Assembly (NCBI GenBank): GCA_965249735.1
Contig: CBDFMS010000026.1
Location: 62,001 to 126,000, forward strand
Direction of reading: 5' to 3'
Length of the DNA: 64,000 nt
Source of the DNA: JANQSS01 sp965249735
Lineage (GTDB): Bacteria > Bacteroidota > Bacteroidia > Chitinophagales > Saprospiraceae
Shown: piece by piece, positions 34,868 to 44,199 of the stretch
How positions within the stretch are numbered: the stretch's first letter is position 1
How the letters are laid out: every line of letters begins with the position of its first letter
Program-made: the position numbers and the translations under genes
The notes under the pieces: model-generated
The model's database searches: none
What the model was told of the DNA's origin: nothing
What the model saw: only the letters and a program-made list of their open reading frames with translations

Positions 34868-37800
34868 ATGAAACGACTTTACATGTTCCTCCTGTTTTTT
34901 GCGATGAGTTACGTTGCTCTTGAGGCACAAACACTTCGCGGAACAGTGACGGACGATCAGGGTGAAGCGCTGATCTCGGCTACGGTCGTGATCGAAGGAA
35001 CAACAATTGGTACCGTCACAGACTTTGACGGAAACTATGCATTGGACCTCGATCCCGGCACTCACACAATCGTCGTATCCTACGTTGGATACACGACCCA
35101 AACACAAATAGTAAATGTCCAACAAGGACGCGATGAACAACTAAATTTCGAATTAGGCGAAGATTCTGAACTTCTCGATGAAGTTGTAGTCATCGGTTAT
35201 GGTGAAATTCGAAAAGGAGATGCCACAGGATCGCTAAAGGCGGTTGATGAAGGTGATTTCAATCGTGGAGCCATCATCTCACCTGACAAATTGATTTCCG
35301 GAAAAATTGCCGGTGTCAATATTACCAGTAATAATGGTGAGCCGGGTGCAAGAACAAAAATCCGTATTCGGGGAGGAACTTCGATCACAGCAAGTAACGA
35401 ACCGCTCTACGTAATCGATGGTGTTCCAATGGAAGGAAAAGATCACAGTCCTGACGGACGCGATGGAAGGAATCCATTGAACTTTTTGAATCCAAACGAC
35501 ATCGAGACCTTTACGGTACTCAAAGATGCGTCGGCAACGGCCATTTACGGTTCGAGAGGTGCTAATGGTGTTGTATTGATCACAACTAAAAGAGGCGAAG
35601 CCGGAGATCGTGTGCGCATTCAATATGACGGTTATTTGAGTACTTCGACTGTCGCAGAGTCGGATATAAAGAAACTCAATGCTGATCAATTTAGGAGTGT
35701 CGTGACGGCCAAAAGACCCCAATATCTTGGATTGATGGGGAATTCAAATACAGATTGGTTTGAAGAGTTGGTCCGGGATGGATTTGGTCAGAATCACTCA
35801 TTGAGTTTGACCGGCGGTGCGGAAAAAATAGGATACCGTATGTCTTTCGGATACCAGGAAATAGAAGGAATATTGGAAGGATCCGCTGTTGAAAAAAACA
35901 CAATAGGATTGAGTTTGAATGCTAAGGCGCTCAACGATAATTTGGACATTGCCGTCAGCGTCAAGGGTGCATTTACAAGAGATGAGTTTGATCCCGGTGC
36001 AATCGGTGATGCATATTCATTTGATCCTACCCATCCGGTTTTCGATGCTGCGAACACCAATTTTGGCGGATACTTTGAATACGGCTTAGCGAATACACCA
36101 CGTAATCCTGTTTCAGCAACAAATCAGAAATTGGATGTGGGGACACGCTACCGTGGATTTGGGAATATTGAGTTGAAATACAAACTCGATGCATTTGTTC
36201 CCGGGTTGACCGCAAAAGTAAACCTGGGAGCTGACCTGGGTCTTGGTGATCGTGAAAAATACGTACCTACAACATTCGACCGGGCTCCTTATACATCATT
36301 GGATGGACGGTCTTTTGTAGAAGATTTTAGCCAGACAAGTACATTATTTGAATCATATCTCGATTATCGTACCAATCTAAATAATGTTCATGATATCACA
36401 GGTTTGGTTGGTTATTCATGGCAAAGTTCGGATGAGCGCTATGCAAATAGTGTTGGAGAAGGATTTCCAAATGACATTTTTGAAATCTTTGGACTAGCCC
36501 AGGCGGAAAAAGTACAGAGTGATTTGACAGCTTTGGAAAATCGATTAATTTCTGTTTTCGGACGAGTTAATTACAGCTATAAAAACAAATACCTGGTCAC
36601 AGCGACAGTCAGACGCGATGGTTCGACTCGATTTGGCCCGGACAGTAGATGGGGAACATTTCCTTCATTTGCTGTAGGCTGGCGAGTTCTTGAAGAAGAT
36701 TTTGCCGCAGGATTGAGCGATGTATTCTCTAATCTTAAAGTTCGCTTTGGATGGGGAATCGTAGGAAATGAGGAAATTGGAGACTATAAATATTTACCTC
36801 TATATACAGGAAGTACCAGTGACGCCAATTATTTCTTTGGAGACAATGAAATCACGACTTTCCGTCCCGACGCTTATGATCCCGCACTCAAGTGGGAAGA
36901 AACGCAATCGATTAATGCCGGTATCGATTTTGGTTTTTGGAATGGGCGATTAAATGGTACAATAGAATTCTACAATAAGAAGACCTCAGATTTACTCTTT
37001 GAGGTTAGTGTTCCGGCCGGTACGAATTTATCAGATCGCGTATTAACGAATATTGGTGATGTTGAAAATACCGGTGTGGAATTGACATTGAATACATTCC
37101 CCATCGCCAAAGAAAATATTCGTTGGGATCTTGGATTCAATATTGCTTATAATGTAAATGAAATAACCGCCATTCCGCAGGTAAGCGAAGTAGGTCTTTT
37201 GACTGGAGATATTGATGGTGGTGTCGGATCTAAAGTTCAGGTTCACCAGGTTGGACAAAGTGTCAATTCGTTTTACCTGTATGAACATAAGTTGGATGCA
37301 AATGGCAACCCGGTTTCAGATTTTGATGGTGAATCAAGACCGCTTACCGACATGTATGTCGACCAGGATGGTGATGGAATCATCAATGAAAGAGATTTGG
37401 TGGTCAACAATAACGCACAGCCTGATCTCATCATGGGATTAACGACATCATTGGCCGTGGGCGATTTTGATCTTGGACTTACGTTTAGAAGCCTCGTTGG
37501 AAATTATGTGTATAACAACAAATCCTCAAATCGTGGATATTATGATAAAATATCTACAACGGGAAATGCTGCTGAGAATATTCATACAAGTGCCCTCGTA
37601 AATAATTTCAAGGGACCTCAATATTTCTCAGATGTTTATTTAGAGGATGGATCTTTTGTTAAACTAGACAATGCCACAATTGGATATAACATCGATAAAT
37701 TATTCAATACAGGTGGAAATGCAAGAATATATGTAACCGGGCAAAACCTTCTTACACTCACTGATTATTCCGGTGAAGATCCTGAAGTGGATATAGGAAT

Positions 37801-37870
37801 TGACAGACCAAGTCAAAACGCTTATCCGAAAGCCCGAACATTTATTTTTGGTCTGAGTTTAGGATTCTAA
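34868..37870 (+). CDS. susC: SusC/RagA-type TonB-dependent glycan receptor
   Basis: The 1000-residue receptor starts at the ATG of MKRLYMFLLFF, with a signal peptide. A carboxypeptidase-regulatory-like domain follows (LRGTVTDDQGEALISATVV), then the SusC plug with DEVVVIGYG, GVNITSNNGEPGARTKIRIRGGTS and LKDASATAIYGSRGANGVVLITTK. The barrel ends ARTFIFGLSLGF. It imports oligosaccharides through the outer membrane with the SusD lid. The downstream susD and SusE genes have gaps of 18 and 20 bases, indicating one operon. Confidence 0.96.
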   Translation: MKRLYMFLLFFAMSYVALEAQTLRGTVTDDQGEALISATVVIEGTTIGTVTDFDGNYALDLDPGTHTIVVSYVGYTTQTQIVNVQQGRDEQLNFELGEDSELLDEVVVIGYGEIRKGDATGSLKAVDEGDFNRGAIISPDKLISGKIAGVNITSNNGEPGARTKIRIRGGTSITASNEPLYVIDGVPMEGKDHSPDGRDGRNPLNFLNPNDIETFTVLKDASATAIYGSRGANGVVLITTKRGEAGDRVRIQYDGYLSTSTVAESDIKKLNADQFRSVVTAKRPQYLGLMGNSNTDWFEELVRDGFGQNHSLSLTGGAEKIGYRMSFGYQEIEGILEGSAVEKNTIGLSLNAKALNDNLDIAVSVKGAFTRDEFDPGAIGDAYSFDPTHPVFDAANTNFGGYFEYGLANTPRNPVSATNQKLDVGTRYRGFGNIELKYKLDAFVPGLTAKVNLGADLGLGDREKYVPTTFDRAPYTSLDGRSFVEDFSQTSTLFESYLDYRTNLNNVHDITGLVGYSWQSSDERYANSVGEGFPNDIFEIFGLAQAEKVQSDLTALENRLISVFGRVNYSYKNKYLVTATVRRDGSTRFGPDSRWGTFPSFAVGWRVLEEDFAAGLSDVFSNLKVRFGWGIVGNEEIGDYKYLPLYTGSTSDANYFFGDNEITTFRPDAYDPALKWEETQSINAGIDFGFWNGRLNGTIEFYNKKTSDLLFEVSVPAGTNLSDRVLTNIGDVENTGVELTLNTFPIAKENIRWDLGFNIAYNVNEITAIPQVSEVGLLTGDIDGGVGSKVQVHQVGQSVNSFYLYEHKLDANGNPVSDFDGESRPLTDMYVDQDGDGIINERDLVVNNNAQPDLIMGLTTSLAVGDFDLGLTFRSLVGNYVYNNKSSNRGYYDKISTTGNAAENIHTSALVNNFKGPQYFSDVYLEDGSFVKLDNATIGYNIDKLFNTGGNARIYVTGQNLLTLTDYSGEDPEVDIGIDRPSQNAYPKARTFIFGLSLGF

Positions 37871-37888
37871 CAATAAAAAATTACTATC

Positions 37889-39514
37889 ATGAAATATAAA
37901 ATATTTATTTATCTAATTCTTGTCGCTGTCGGCGTATCCTGTACCGATCTCGATGTTTTTCCGGAAGACAAAACCATCTCGGAAGTCTTATTAACGGAAA
38001 CAGATAATTATACAGGATTTATGGCGCGGCTTTATGCCGGGTTGGCCGTGACCGGTCAGGATGGTCCAGCCGGTGATGCCGATATTAAAGGTCTGGATGA
38101 AGGTTTCTCAAATTACTTTCGTCAGTACTGGCAGTTCCAGGAAATTACAACAGACGAGGCCGTGATTGGATGGGGAGATGATGGGTTACCGGATCTTCAC
38201 GAACATAGCTGGGGTTCATCAAATCAATTTGCACGAGCCATTTATTTCCGGATATTCTTCCAGGTTTCCATAACCAATGAGTTTTTGCGGGAAAGTACAT
38301 CTGACTTGTTAACATCAAGAGGAATACCCGAGGCAGATTTTGATCTAATTAATCAATATCGTGCTGAAGCGCGATTTTTGCGTGCGTTGAGTTATTGGCA
38401 TGGGTTGGACCTGTTTGCCAATATCCCATTTTATACGGAAGAAGCAGCTTTTGGTGCATCTCCCCCACCACAAGCTACTGCCCAGGAAATATTCGATTTC
38501 GTCGAAAGCGAGTTAACAGCCATCGAATCAAGCATGGGTGATCCTGGCTCTGTTCCCTATGGTCGTGCAGACAAAGCCGCGCTATGGACATTGCAGGCGA
38601 AATTGTATCTGAATGCGATAACATACGTCGGTCAGAATCGGTATTCGGATTGTGTCGCAGCATGTAATAAAATAATTAGTTCAGGAACTTATTCACTCCA
38701 TCCAAATTATCGCGATTTATTTAAGGCTGATAATCATAGTTCACCTGAGATAATTTTCCCGATCCGTTTTGACGGTCTTAGTACACAAACCTGGGGCGGC
38801 ATGACATATTTGGTTCATGCACCGGTAGGTGGCATGATGCAAGACGACTTATTTGACGATTCAGGAGAACCTTATCCGGAAGGTGAAATTGAAGCGGCTA
38901 CCTTGTACGGAATAGGTGGTGGCTGGGGAGGTCTTCGAACGACCAGTGCATTGGTTGATCGATTCCCTGATGTGACCGGTGAGATCGATTCTCGAGCAAT
39001 TTTCTACACCAACGGACAATCAAAAGAAATCAACGACATCTCAAATTTCAATGATGGCTATGCTGTTCCAAAATATGTCAACGTGACATCCGATGGTCAG
39101 ATTGGTTCTGATTTGACACACATTGACACGGACTTTCCTTTGTTCCGTCTTGCTGATGTTTATTTAATGTATGCAGAAGCTGTGTTGCGTGGTGGATCCG
39201 GTGGTGATTTGAACACAGCTTTAGGATATGTCAATGAACTTCGCGAGCGAGCCTATGGAAACGCGCTTGGCAATATTGCCCTTTCTAATCTGACTGAAGG
39301 ATTTATTCTTGAAGAACGGTCCCGGGAATTGTATTGGGAAGGACATCGTCGTACCGATTTAATCCGCTACGGTCAATTTGCAGAAAATGGCGTATGGCCA
39401 TGGAAAGGTGGAGTAAAAGAAGGTGTAACGACCGATGCAAAATATAATTTATTGCCTATCCCTGCAGAAGAGATTTTGGGAAATCCGAATTTGCAACAAA
39501 ATCCGGGCTATTAA
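37889..39514 (+). CDS. susD: SusD/RagB-type glycan-binding lipoprotein
   Basis: The 541-residue surface lipoprotein has a lipobox ending VSCTDLD and the SusD N-terminal helices. Core segments are YRAEARFLRALSYWHGLDLFANIPFYTEE, then FPLFRLADVYLMYAEAVLRGG and a terminal ERSRELYWEGHRRTDLIRYGQF, all SusD hallmarks, with LLPIPAEEI at the end. It is the lid and ligand-binding partner of SusC. The binding preference cannot be read directly; the SusE modules downstream point to an alpha-glucan (inference). Confidence 0.95.
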   Translation: MKYKIFIYLILVAVGVSCTDLDVFPEDKTISEVLLTETDNYTGFMARLYAGLAVTGQDGPAGDADIKGLDEGFSNYFRQYWQFQEITTDEAVIGWGDDGLPDLHEHSWGSSNQFARAIYFRIFFQVSITNEFLRESTSDLLTSRGIPEADFDLINQYRAEARFLRALSYWHGLDLFANIPFYTEEAAFGASPPPQATAQEIFDFVESELTAIESSMGDPGSVPYGRADKAALWTLQAKLYLNAITYVGQNRYSDCVAACNKIISSGTYSLHPNYRDLFKADNHSSPEIIFPIRFDGLSTQTWGGMTYLVHAPVGGMMQDDLFDDSGEPYPEGEIEAATLYGIGGGWGGLRTTSALVDRFPDVTGEIDSRAIFYTNGQSKEINDISNFNDGYAVPKYVNVTSDGQIGSDLTHIDTDFPLFRLADVYLMYAEAVLRGGSGGDLNTALGYVNELRERAYGNALGNIALSNLTEGFILEERSRELYWEGHRRTDLIRYGQFAENGVWPWKGGVKEGVTTDAKYNLLPIPAEEILGNPNLQQNPGY

Positions 39515-39534
39515 TTTTTTAAATATTAATCACA

Positions 39535-41412
39535 ATGAAAAATTTTAAATATTTATTATTATTTTTTATGGCCATCTTATTTACCTGGTCGTGTAATGAT
39601 GACGACCTGGATTTGGATGCCCTTACAGATTTTCCTCCGGGAATAATCAGTGTAACACCTCCCGGCCTGGTTAAAGCAGGTACTGATTTTGACATCATCG
39701 CGGTATTTGTCGATGGTGTAAATTCTCCTCTTGCTTCTGGCTCTTTAACTTTATTGGATTCTACAGGAACCGAAGTAGGAAGTGTTGCTTCAGCGCTTAG
39801 CGGTCAAGAGGATAGTCTTGTTTTGGCCGGTTCTGTTATTGGTGCCTCTACCCTACCACTCGGTAATTATACCTTGCAAATAAGTGCAACAGATACCAAA
39901 GGTCAATCGGTTGCTGAATCTCGTTTACTGGTTGTTTCAACACAACTGTTCAATTCAAATCATGATGAGATGTTTATCGCGGGTGCATTTAACGGCTGGG
40001 GAGCTGATCCAATGACGCTCGTGGATCACAATACCTGGGAAATTACTGCGGACGTGTTGGGTGACGCATGGAAAATTAAAAACTGTGTAGACTGGTGTGA
40101 TGAAGATTGGGGAGATGGTGATTGTAATGGACAAATGGAGAGTAACATGGATCCGGGTGGAAACGGGAATACAGAATGTGGATTCAGTGGTCTTTCGGTG
40201 ATTCGATTCAACGATGCAACCAAAGTCTATTCAGTGACTTCTGCTTTGACATTTGAATCCAACGTCGAGACTCTTTACTTACAAGGAACCTTCAACAATT
40301 TCCAGGGAGGTGACCATGAATTTAATCTGGTTGATGACAATACATGGCGTATCGAGGAAGTGCTGATTGATTCCGATGATCAAATTCGCTTTGCAGAATT
40401 ACCCGATGGAATGGCCCGTGAATGGGGCGATAATGACAACGATGGTATAGCAGAAGAATTTGGTGCTGCTATTCGTGTTGGTAGTACGTTGGAAGGCAAG
40501 GACCGATTGGCATTTTATAATTTGGAATTCAATGACCAGACACTTGCCTATAAAGTTGAATTTAATTTCTTTCCATCTGTTGGTATTATAGGAAGTGCGA
40601 CACCGGGTGGTTGGGATAGTGATACGGATATGGAAGACAATGGTGACGGCACCTATTTTTTAGGAATTGATTTAATTGTTGGAGAAGTGAAATTCCGTGA
40701 AAATGACTCATGGGATGTTAACTGGGGCGGGAATACGTTCCCAACCGGAGATGCAGTACCCAATTCTTCAGATAATATTCCAATTGATACAGCCGGATAT
40801 TATGAAATTACGTTAGATCGAAATAATTTGACATATAGCTTTGTGAGAGCACAGAAAATCCAGTCAGTAGCGCTGATTGGAGATGCTACGCCAAATGGTT
40901 GGGATGATCCTGATTTTGATATGCGTGATCTCGGAAATGGAGATTATGGCATCATCATCGGATTAGTTGATGGCACAGTAAAATTCCGTGCGAATGATGG
41001 TTGGGATATCAACTGGGGCGGAACAGACTTTCCAACGGGAACAGGTGTAAATAATGGCCCGGATAATATTCCGGTCACCGCCGGCATCTACGAGGTTAGA
41101 TTCAACGTTGAGACCGCCGCTTATTCTTTTACACCCGCTACTATCGGTATCATTGGTGATGCCACCCCCGGCGGATGGGACAACGATACGGATATGACAC
41201 CAACAGGTACGACTGGTGAAGTCTCATTAAATATGACACTGAATGGTGGGAATGCGAAATTCCGAGCACAGGATGACTGGACATTTAACTGGGGAAGTGC
41301 CGCATTCCCAATGGGCACAGGAGTCCAGGATAGCCCGGATAATATTCCGGTTACAGCAGGAACCTACACGATTACTTTTAATGTAAATACCAGGGAATAT
41401 AATTTCCAGTAG
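39535..41412 (+). CDS. SusE/SusF-type outer-membrane glycan-binding lipoprotein with three tandem modules
   Basis: The 625-residue lipoprotein has a signal ending TWSCND, an N-terminal Ig-like domain (about residues 30-135) and two beta modules (ADPMTLVDHNTWEI and DHEFNLVDDNTWRIEE). Three close repeats of about 95 residues follow. Each runs G.ATP.GWD...D through VKFR..D.W..NWGG..FP.G to a Y-x-(I/V)-T/R-(L/F)..N strand. The repeats correspond to DNA at about 40580-40858, 40864-41136 and 41142-41409. SusE and SusF of Bacteroides bind starch, so an alpha-glucan ligand is likely but not proven. A strong terminator follows and ends the operon. Confidence 0.88.
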   Translation: MKNFKYLLLFFMAILFTWSCNDDDLDLDALTDFPPGIISVTPPGLVKAGTDFDIIAVFVDGVNSPLASGSLTLLDSTGTEVGSVASALSGQEDSLVLAGSVIGASTLPLGNYTLQISATDTKGQSVAESRLLVVSTQLFNSNHDEMFIAGAFNGWGADPMTLVDHNTWEITADVLGDAWKIKNCVDWCDEDWGDGDCNGQMESNMDPGGNGNTECGFSGLSVIRFNDATKVYSVTSALTFESNVETLYLQGTFNNFQGGDHEFNLVDDNTWRIEEVLIDSDDQIRFAELPDGMAREWGDNDNDGIAEEFGAAIRVGSTLEGKDRLAFYNLEFNDQTLAYKVEFNFFPSVGIIGSATPGGWDSDTDMEDNGDGTYFLGIDLIVGEVKFRENDSWDVNWGGNTFPTGDAVPNSSDNIPIDTAGYYEITLDRNNLTYSFVRAQKIQSVALIGDATPNGWDDPDFDMRDLGNGDYGIIIGLVDGTVKFRANDGWDINWGGTDFPTGTGVNNGPDNIPVTAGIYEVRFNVETAAYSFTPATIGIIGDATPGGWDNDTDMTPTGTTGEVSLNMTLNGGNAKFRAQDDWTFNWGSAAFPMGTGVQDSPDNIPVTAGTYTITFNVNTREYNFQ

Positions 41413-41436
41413 TAATTGATTATTTTATTGAAGAAA

Positions 41437-41470
41437 AGTGCCGGCTCAATCGAGTCGGCATTTTTTTTTT
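41437..41470 (+). terminator. Rho-independent terminator of the susCDE operon
   Basis: TGCCGGCTC and GAGTCGGCA form a nine-pair stem with one G-U wobble and a four-base loop, followed by ten T. Confidence 0.88.
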
Positions 41471-41935
41471 AGATATTGATCAAGAAAGCCAATGGTAATA
41501 TGCCCGGCAACATTTCGAAAATAATTCTGTTATCAAACATGGATCAATCAACCGGTGAACCTGTATATGATATTTAAAGGCAAGACAAACGAATACTGGC
41601 AGTTTGAAAATATACATAGCACTTATCGTCTAAAGCAAACCGAAGCACTGAAAAGTCCACTCATCTTTGTGTGGTTTGAAAAAGAGAATCCAAGCATTAT
41701 CCGATCATACCAATTTTCCGAATTCGCCAGTCTTTTCCTGATATACCAATTAATCCCTAACAATGGCCAATGAACGAGATCAAATGCAGGTTACTTAGTT
41801 CAAGGTTCTATAATTACAGTAGCCTTTCCTATCATAATCACATGGTCTTGCACAATTCGGACTTGTGATAGTCGTTTTTATTGTTAAGTTTTCATTAGAT
41901 TCGCGTAATTACCTCAATATTAAAATCATACAGAT
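41471..41935. other. Intergenic region after the susCDE operon
   Basis: This stretch of about 465 bases follows the terminator. Apart from the doubtful small frame at 41567-41773 I see no gene, RNA or repeat in it. Confidence 0.5.
41567..41773 (+). CDS. Doubtful small open frame of 68 codons
   Basis: An ATG at 41567 (or GTG at 41555) opens a frame giving a polar protein rich in aromatics. It has no recognisable motif, signal or good ribosome site. It lies in a gap of 523 bases. I list it because nothing else occupies this gap; it may be a chance frame or the relic of a gene. Confidence 0.2.
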   Translation: MIFKGKTNEYWQFENIHSTYRLKQTEALKSPLIFVWFEKENPSIIRSYQFSEFASLFLIYQLIPNNGQ

Positions 41936-42973
41936 ATGAAGTATTTAACATATATAATATTTTTCGTGACCTGTACATTCCTGACTACATCATGTGGAAG
42001 TGATGACGGGACGGGATGTAAGGAATTCGGTTCAGGAGCATATCATCTGAATATCAGTGAGCAATTCGTAACCCTGCCGGGTAAGGTTTCTGTGTTTTTC
42101 AAAGTTGATACAAGAACTGGTTTACCCGTATCGAATCTGACTTCTGATGATTTTAAAGTTTACGAGAAAGGTCGAAATGATGAATGTTTTAATGAGATAT
42201 CAGCGTTTGAAGCCAACGCCCATGTTTCACCAAACACACAAGTTTTTGGATCAAATACAATGTTGGTCCTTGACTTAAGTGGCAGTGTTGTAGAAGGCAG
42301 CTTTCAAGAACTGAAAGAAGCGGCTATTAGTTTCATTGAACAAATCATGCCGGCTACCGATGATCCGGCTTATCAAATGGGCATTTGGTGGTTTGATGGA
42401 GAAGACCTACTCCATCCATTATCAAATTTCATTTCCGACCGCCAACAACTCATCAACATGATCACTGCCCTTGATCAGTCTATGACCACAGATCCATCTA
42501 CTGATCTCTACGGTGCTGTGATTAAGGCTACAGACATTGCGAATGATATAGTCAACGTCCTCATTTCTGATAAGACAATTGCCACGGCTTCTGTAGTCTT
42601 ATTTACCGATGGTACCGACCAGGCCGCCCGTCATACACGTGAAGCGGCTATAACAGCCGTAAACGATGCAAATCCTAATATATCTTATTTCACCATTGGA
42701 CTGGGAAATGAAATCGACAGAAATATCCTTGCAGAAATAGGAAAAACGGCCGCCATTATTGCTGAAAATAAAACCGAATTAGAAGCCAAGTTTCTGGAAG
42801 CTTCTATGCTCGTGTTTGACGAAGCGAATAGTTTTTATTTATTTGAATATTGCAGTCCAAAACGAGATGGAAGTGGAATAAATGAATTGGCTATTGAACT
42901 TAATTATGAGGGACAGAGGGGATCTGTACTCACCGAATTTGATGCCACCGGCTTCAATGCCGGATGCCAGTGA
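41936..42973 (+). CDS. vWA domain lipoprotein
   Basis: The 345-residue protein has a lipoprotein signal ending TTSCGS and an N-terminal beta-domain of about 70 residues (QFVTLPGKVSVFFKV). A vWA domain starts near residue 100 with the MIDAS motif LDLSGSV, continues with ASVVLFTDGTDQ and has the third loop TIGLGNEID. Such proteins bind metal and a protein ligand at the cell surface or in the periplasm. The partner is unknown. The gene stands alone. Confidence 0.8.
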   Translation: MKYLTYIIFFVTCTFLTTSCGSDDGTGCKEFGSGAYHLNISEQFVTLPGKVSVFFKVDTRTGLPVSNLTSDDFKVYEKGRNDECFNEISAFEANAHVSPNTQVFGSNTMLVLDLSGSVVEGSFQELKEAAISFIEQIMPATDDPAYQMGIWWFDGEDLLHPLSNFISDRQQLINMITALDQSMTTDPSTDLYGAVIKATDIANDIVNVLISDKTIATASVVLFTDGTDQAARHTREAAITAVNDANPNISYFTIGLGNEIDRNILAEIGKTAAIIAENKTELEAKFLEASMLVFDEANSFYLFEYCSPKRDGSGINELAIELNYEGQRGSVLTEFDATGFNAGCQ

Positions 42974-43030
42974 TTGTGCATGCTTATTTACTAAACATAC
43001 TCTTAATTATAATAGACCCGGTGATTAATC

Positions 43031-43192
43031 ATGCGTGCCAGTGATTTACTGAAGCAAGAGGCCGGAAATGTCACAGAGATAGCCTATCGTGTTGGCTTTA
43101 ACAGTCAAACATATTTCAGTTCGACCTTTCAGGAATTGTTTGGTTGCTCCCCTCCTGAATATAAATCTAAGTCGTCAAATAGTCGATCCTAA
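43031..43192 (+). pseudogene. Relic of an AraC-family regulator (last 53 residues)
   Basis: The frame from the ATG at 43031 to the stop at 43190-43192 encodes the second helix-turn-helix of an AraC protein: MRASDLLKQEAGNVTEIAY, then RVGFNSQTYFSSTFQELFG and CSPPEYKSK. Just upstream PVIN matches the preceding conserved segment but in another frame, so the gene is broken and its N-terminal part is gone. It is too short to function. It lies in a gap of 431 bases between the vWA lipoprotein and the next gene. Confidence 0.7.
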
Positions 43193-43366
43193 AAGCAACT
43201 ATCGCTTACTTTTCCAATTCAGTTCAACACCTGTGTCCAATCCTGTCAATTAACAATCAGTAGCCAACGTTTCACCCGGTCATTTCGTTTTATTTGCACG
43301 TGATGGTGGCGAATTTTGAATTAATAATTATCCGCCTGATCAAACTGAACATACACGTGCTGTACG
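43193..43366. other. Intergenic region after the AraC relic
   Basis: I find no gene, RNA or clear repeat in these 174 bases. The promoter of the next lipoprotein gene begins at 43367. Confidence 0.5.
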
Positions 43367-43398
43367 TTTGATATACCGTCGTTGCACGTTTAAATTCG
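43367..43398 (+). promoter_or_regulatory. Promoter-like boxes before the lipoprotein at 43405
   Basis: TTTG (43367-43370) and TAAATTCG (43391-43398) are 20 bases apart. The second is one base off the TAnnTTTG box. The ATG follows at 43405. Confidence 0.4.
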
Positions 43399-43404
43399 AA
43401 AATA

Positions 43405-44103
43405 ATGAACACCAGAATAGTCTATATGCTGAGCGCATTATTCATGATTGTTGGTTGTCAAGATGATGACATGATTGATCCCGTAGAAGAGTTTTCTGTC
43501 CATGTCATCACTCCTATGGACTTAAACCAGTTGTCCGTTGGACAGCAATTTAAATATGTTTCATTGACAGCTGAAGATTACTGGATCTCGGATAACACGC
43601 AATTCAATTATCGCGGCGACACACTAGAGTTGGAGGTTGTCAGCGTGGTTGGAGATAAATATTTGATTTCCGAACGAATTACAGCTTACTCCAATATGAT
43701 GACAGATTCGGTGATTTATTATTGGAATCAGAAAGATTCGATATTCCATAATTACTGGCTGGTTCGAAATGACTCCCTACTACTGGACTATGATCGGCCC
43801 TGGTTCAAAAGCCACTTGATGTTTAGACCCAATCTTTCTTTTAATTGTTTTGAAGGCGAAGAAGTGGAAATCCAGGGTTGGAAAACTTCCTACCCGTACA
43901 CGGAATCCAATGTTGAGCTTTTTACGACTCGCTACTCACTTCTGAACAATCGCTATGACAAACTCAATATTTTCATCAACAACTCGCCTATGCAGGTAGA
44001 TGGGCCCGGGAACACAACCGTGTACAGTAAGAACTTTGGTATTGTTCGTACAAGCACATACTCCTGGTGGACCGGTGATGGTTTTGGGTGGGACAAATTG
44101 TAG
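43405..44103 (+). CDS. Unrecognised lipoprotein
   Basis: The 232-residue protein has a lipoprotein signal ending IVGCQDDDMID. Its body is rich in aromatics and D/N, with beta character and three tryptophan-containing motifs (YYWNQKDSIFHNYW, GWKTSY, SWWTGDGFGWDKL). I recognise no family. It probably faces the outer surface or the periplasm. A promoter-like pair precedes it, and the gene downstream is separated by 96 bases. Confidence 0.55.
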   Translation: MNTRIVYMLSALFMIVGCQDDDMIDPVEEFSVHVITPMDLNQLSVGQQFKYVSLTAEDYWISDNTQFNYRGDTLELEVVSVVGDKYLISERITAYSNMMTDSVIYYWNQKDSIFHNYWLVRNDSLLLDYDRPWFKSHLMFRPNLSFNCFEGEEVEIQGWKTSYPYTESNVELFTTRYSLLNNRYDKLNIFINNSPMQVDGPGNTTVYSKNFGIVRTSTYSWWTGDGFGWDKL

Positions 44104-44199
44104 TTTAGGTGATTCGGCACATCATTACAAGATATACTGCGAATTAGTCGTCTCAATTGTTATAATTTAGCAGGGAATAAGTGATTCAATTCTTATAAT

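Noticed and set aside
40580..41409. Repeated DNA within the SusE-like gene, first seen as a repeat array
   Set aside because: It is explained by three protein modules in one frame; the repeats are about 285 bases long and diverged, not CRISPR-like.
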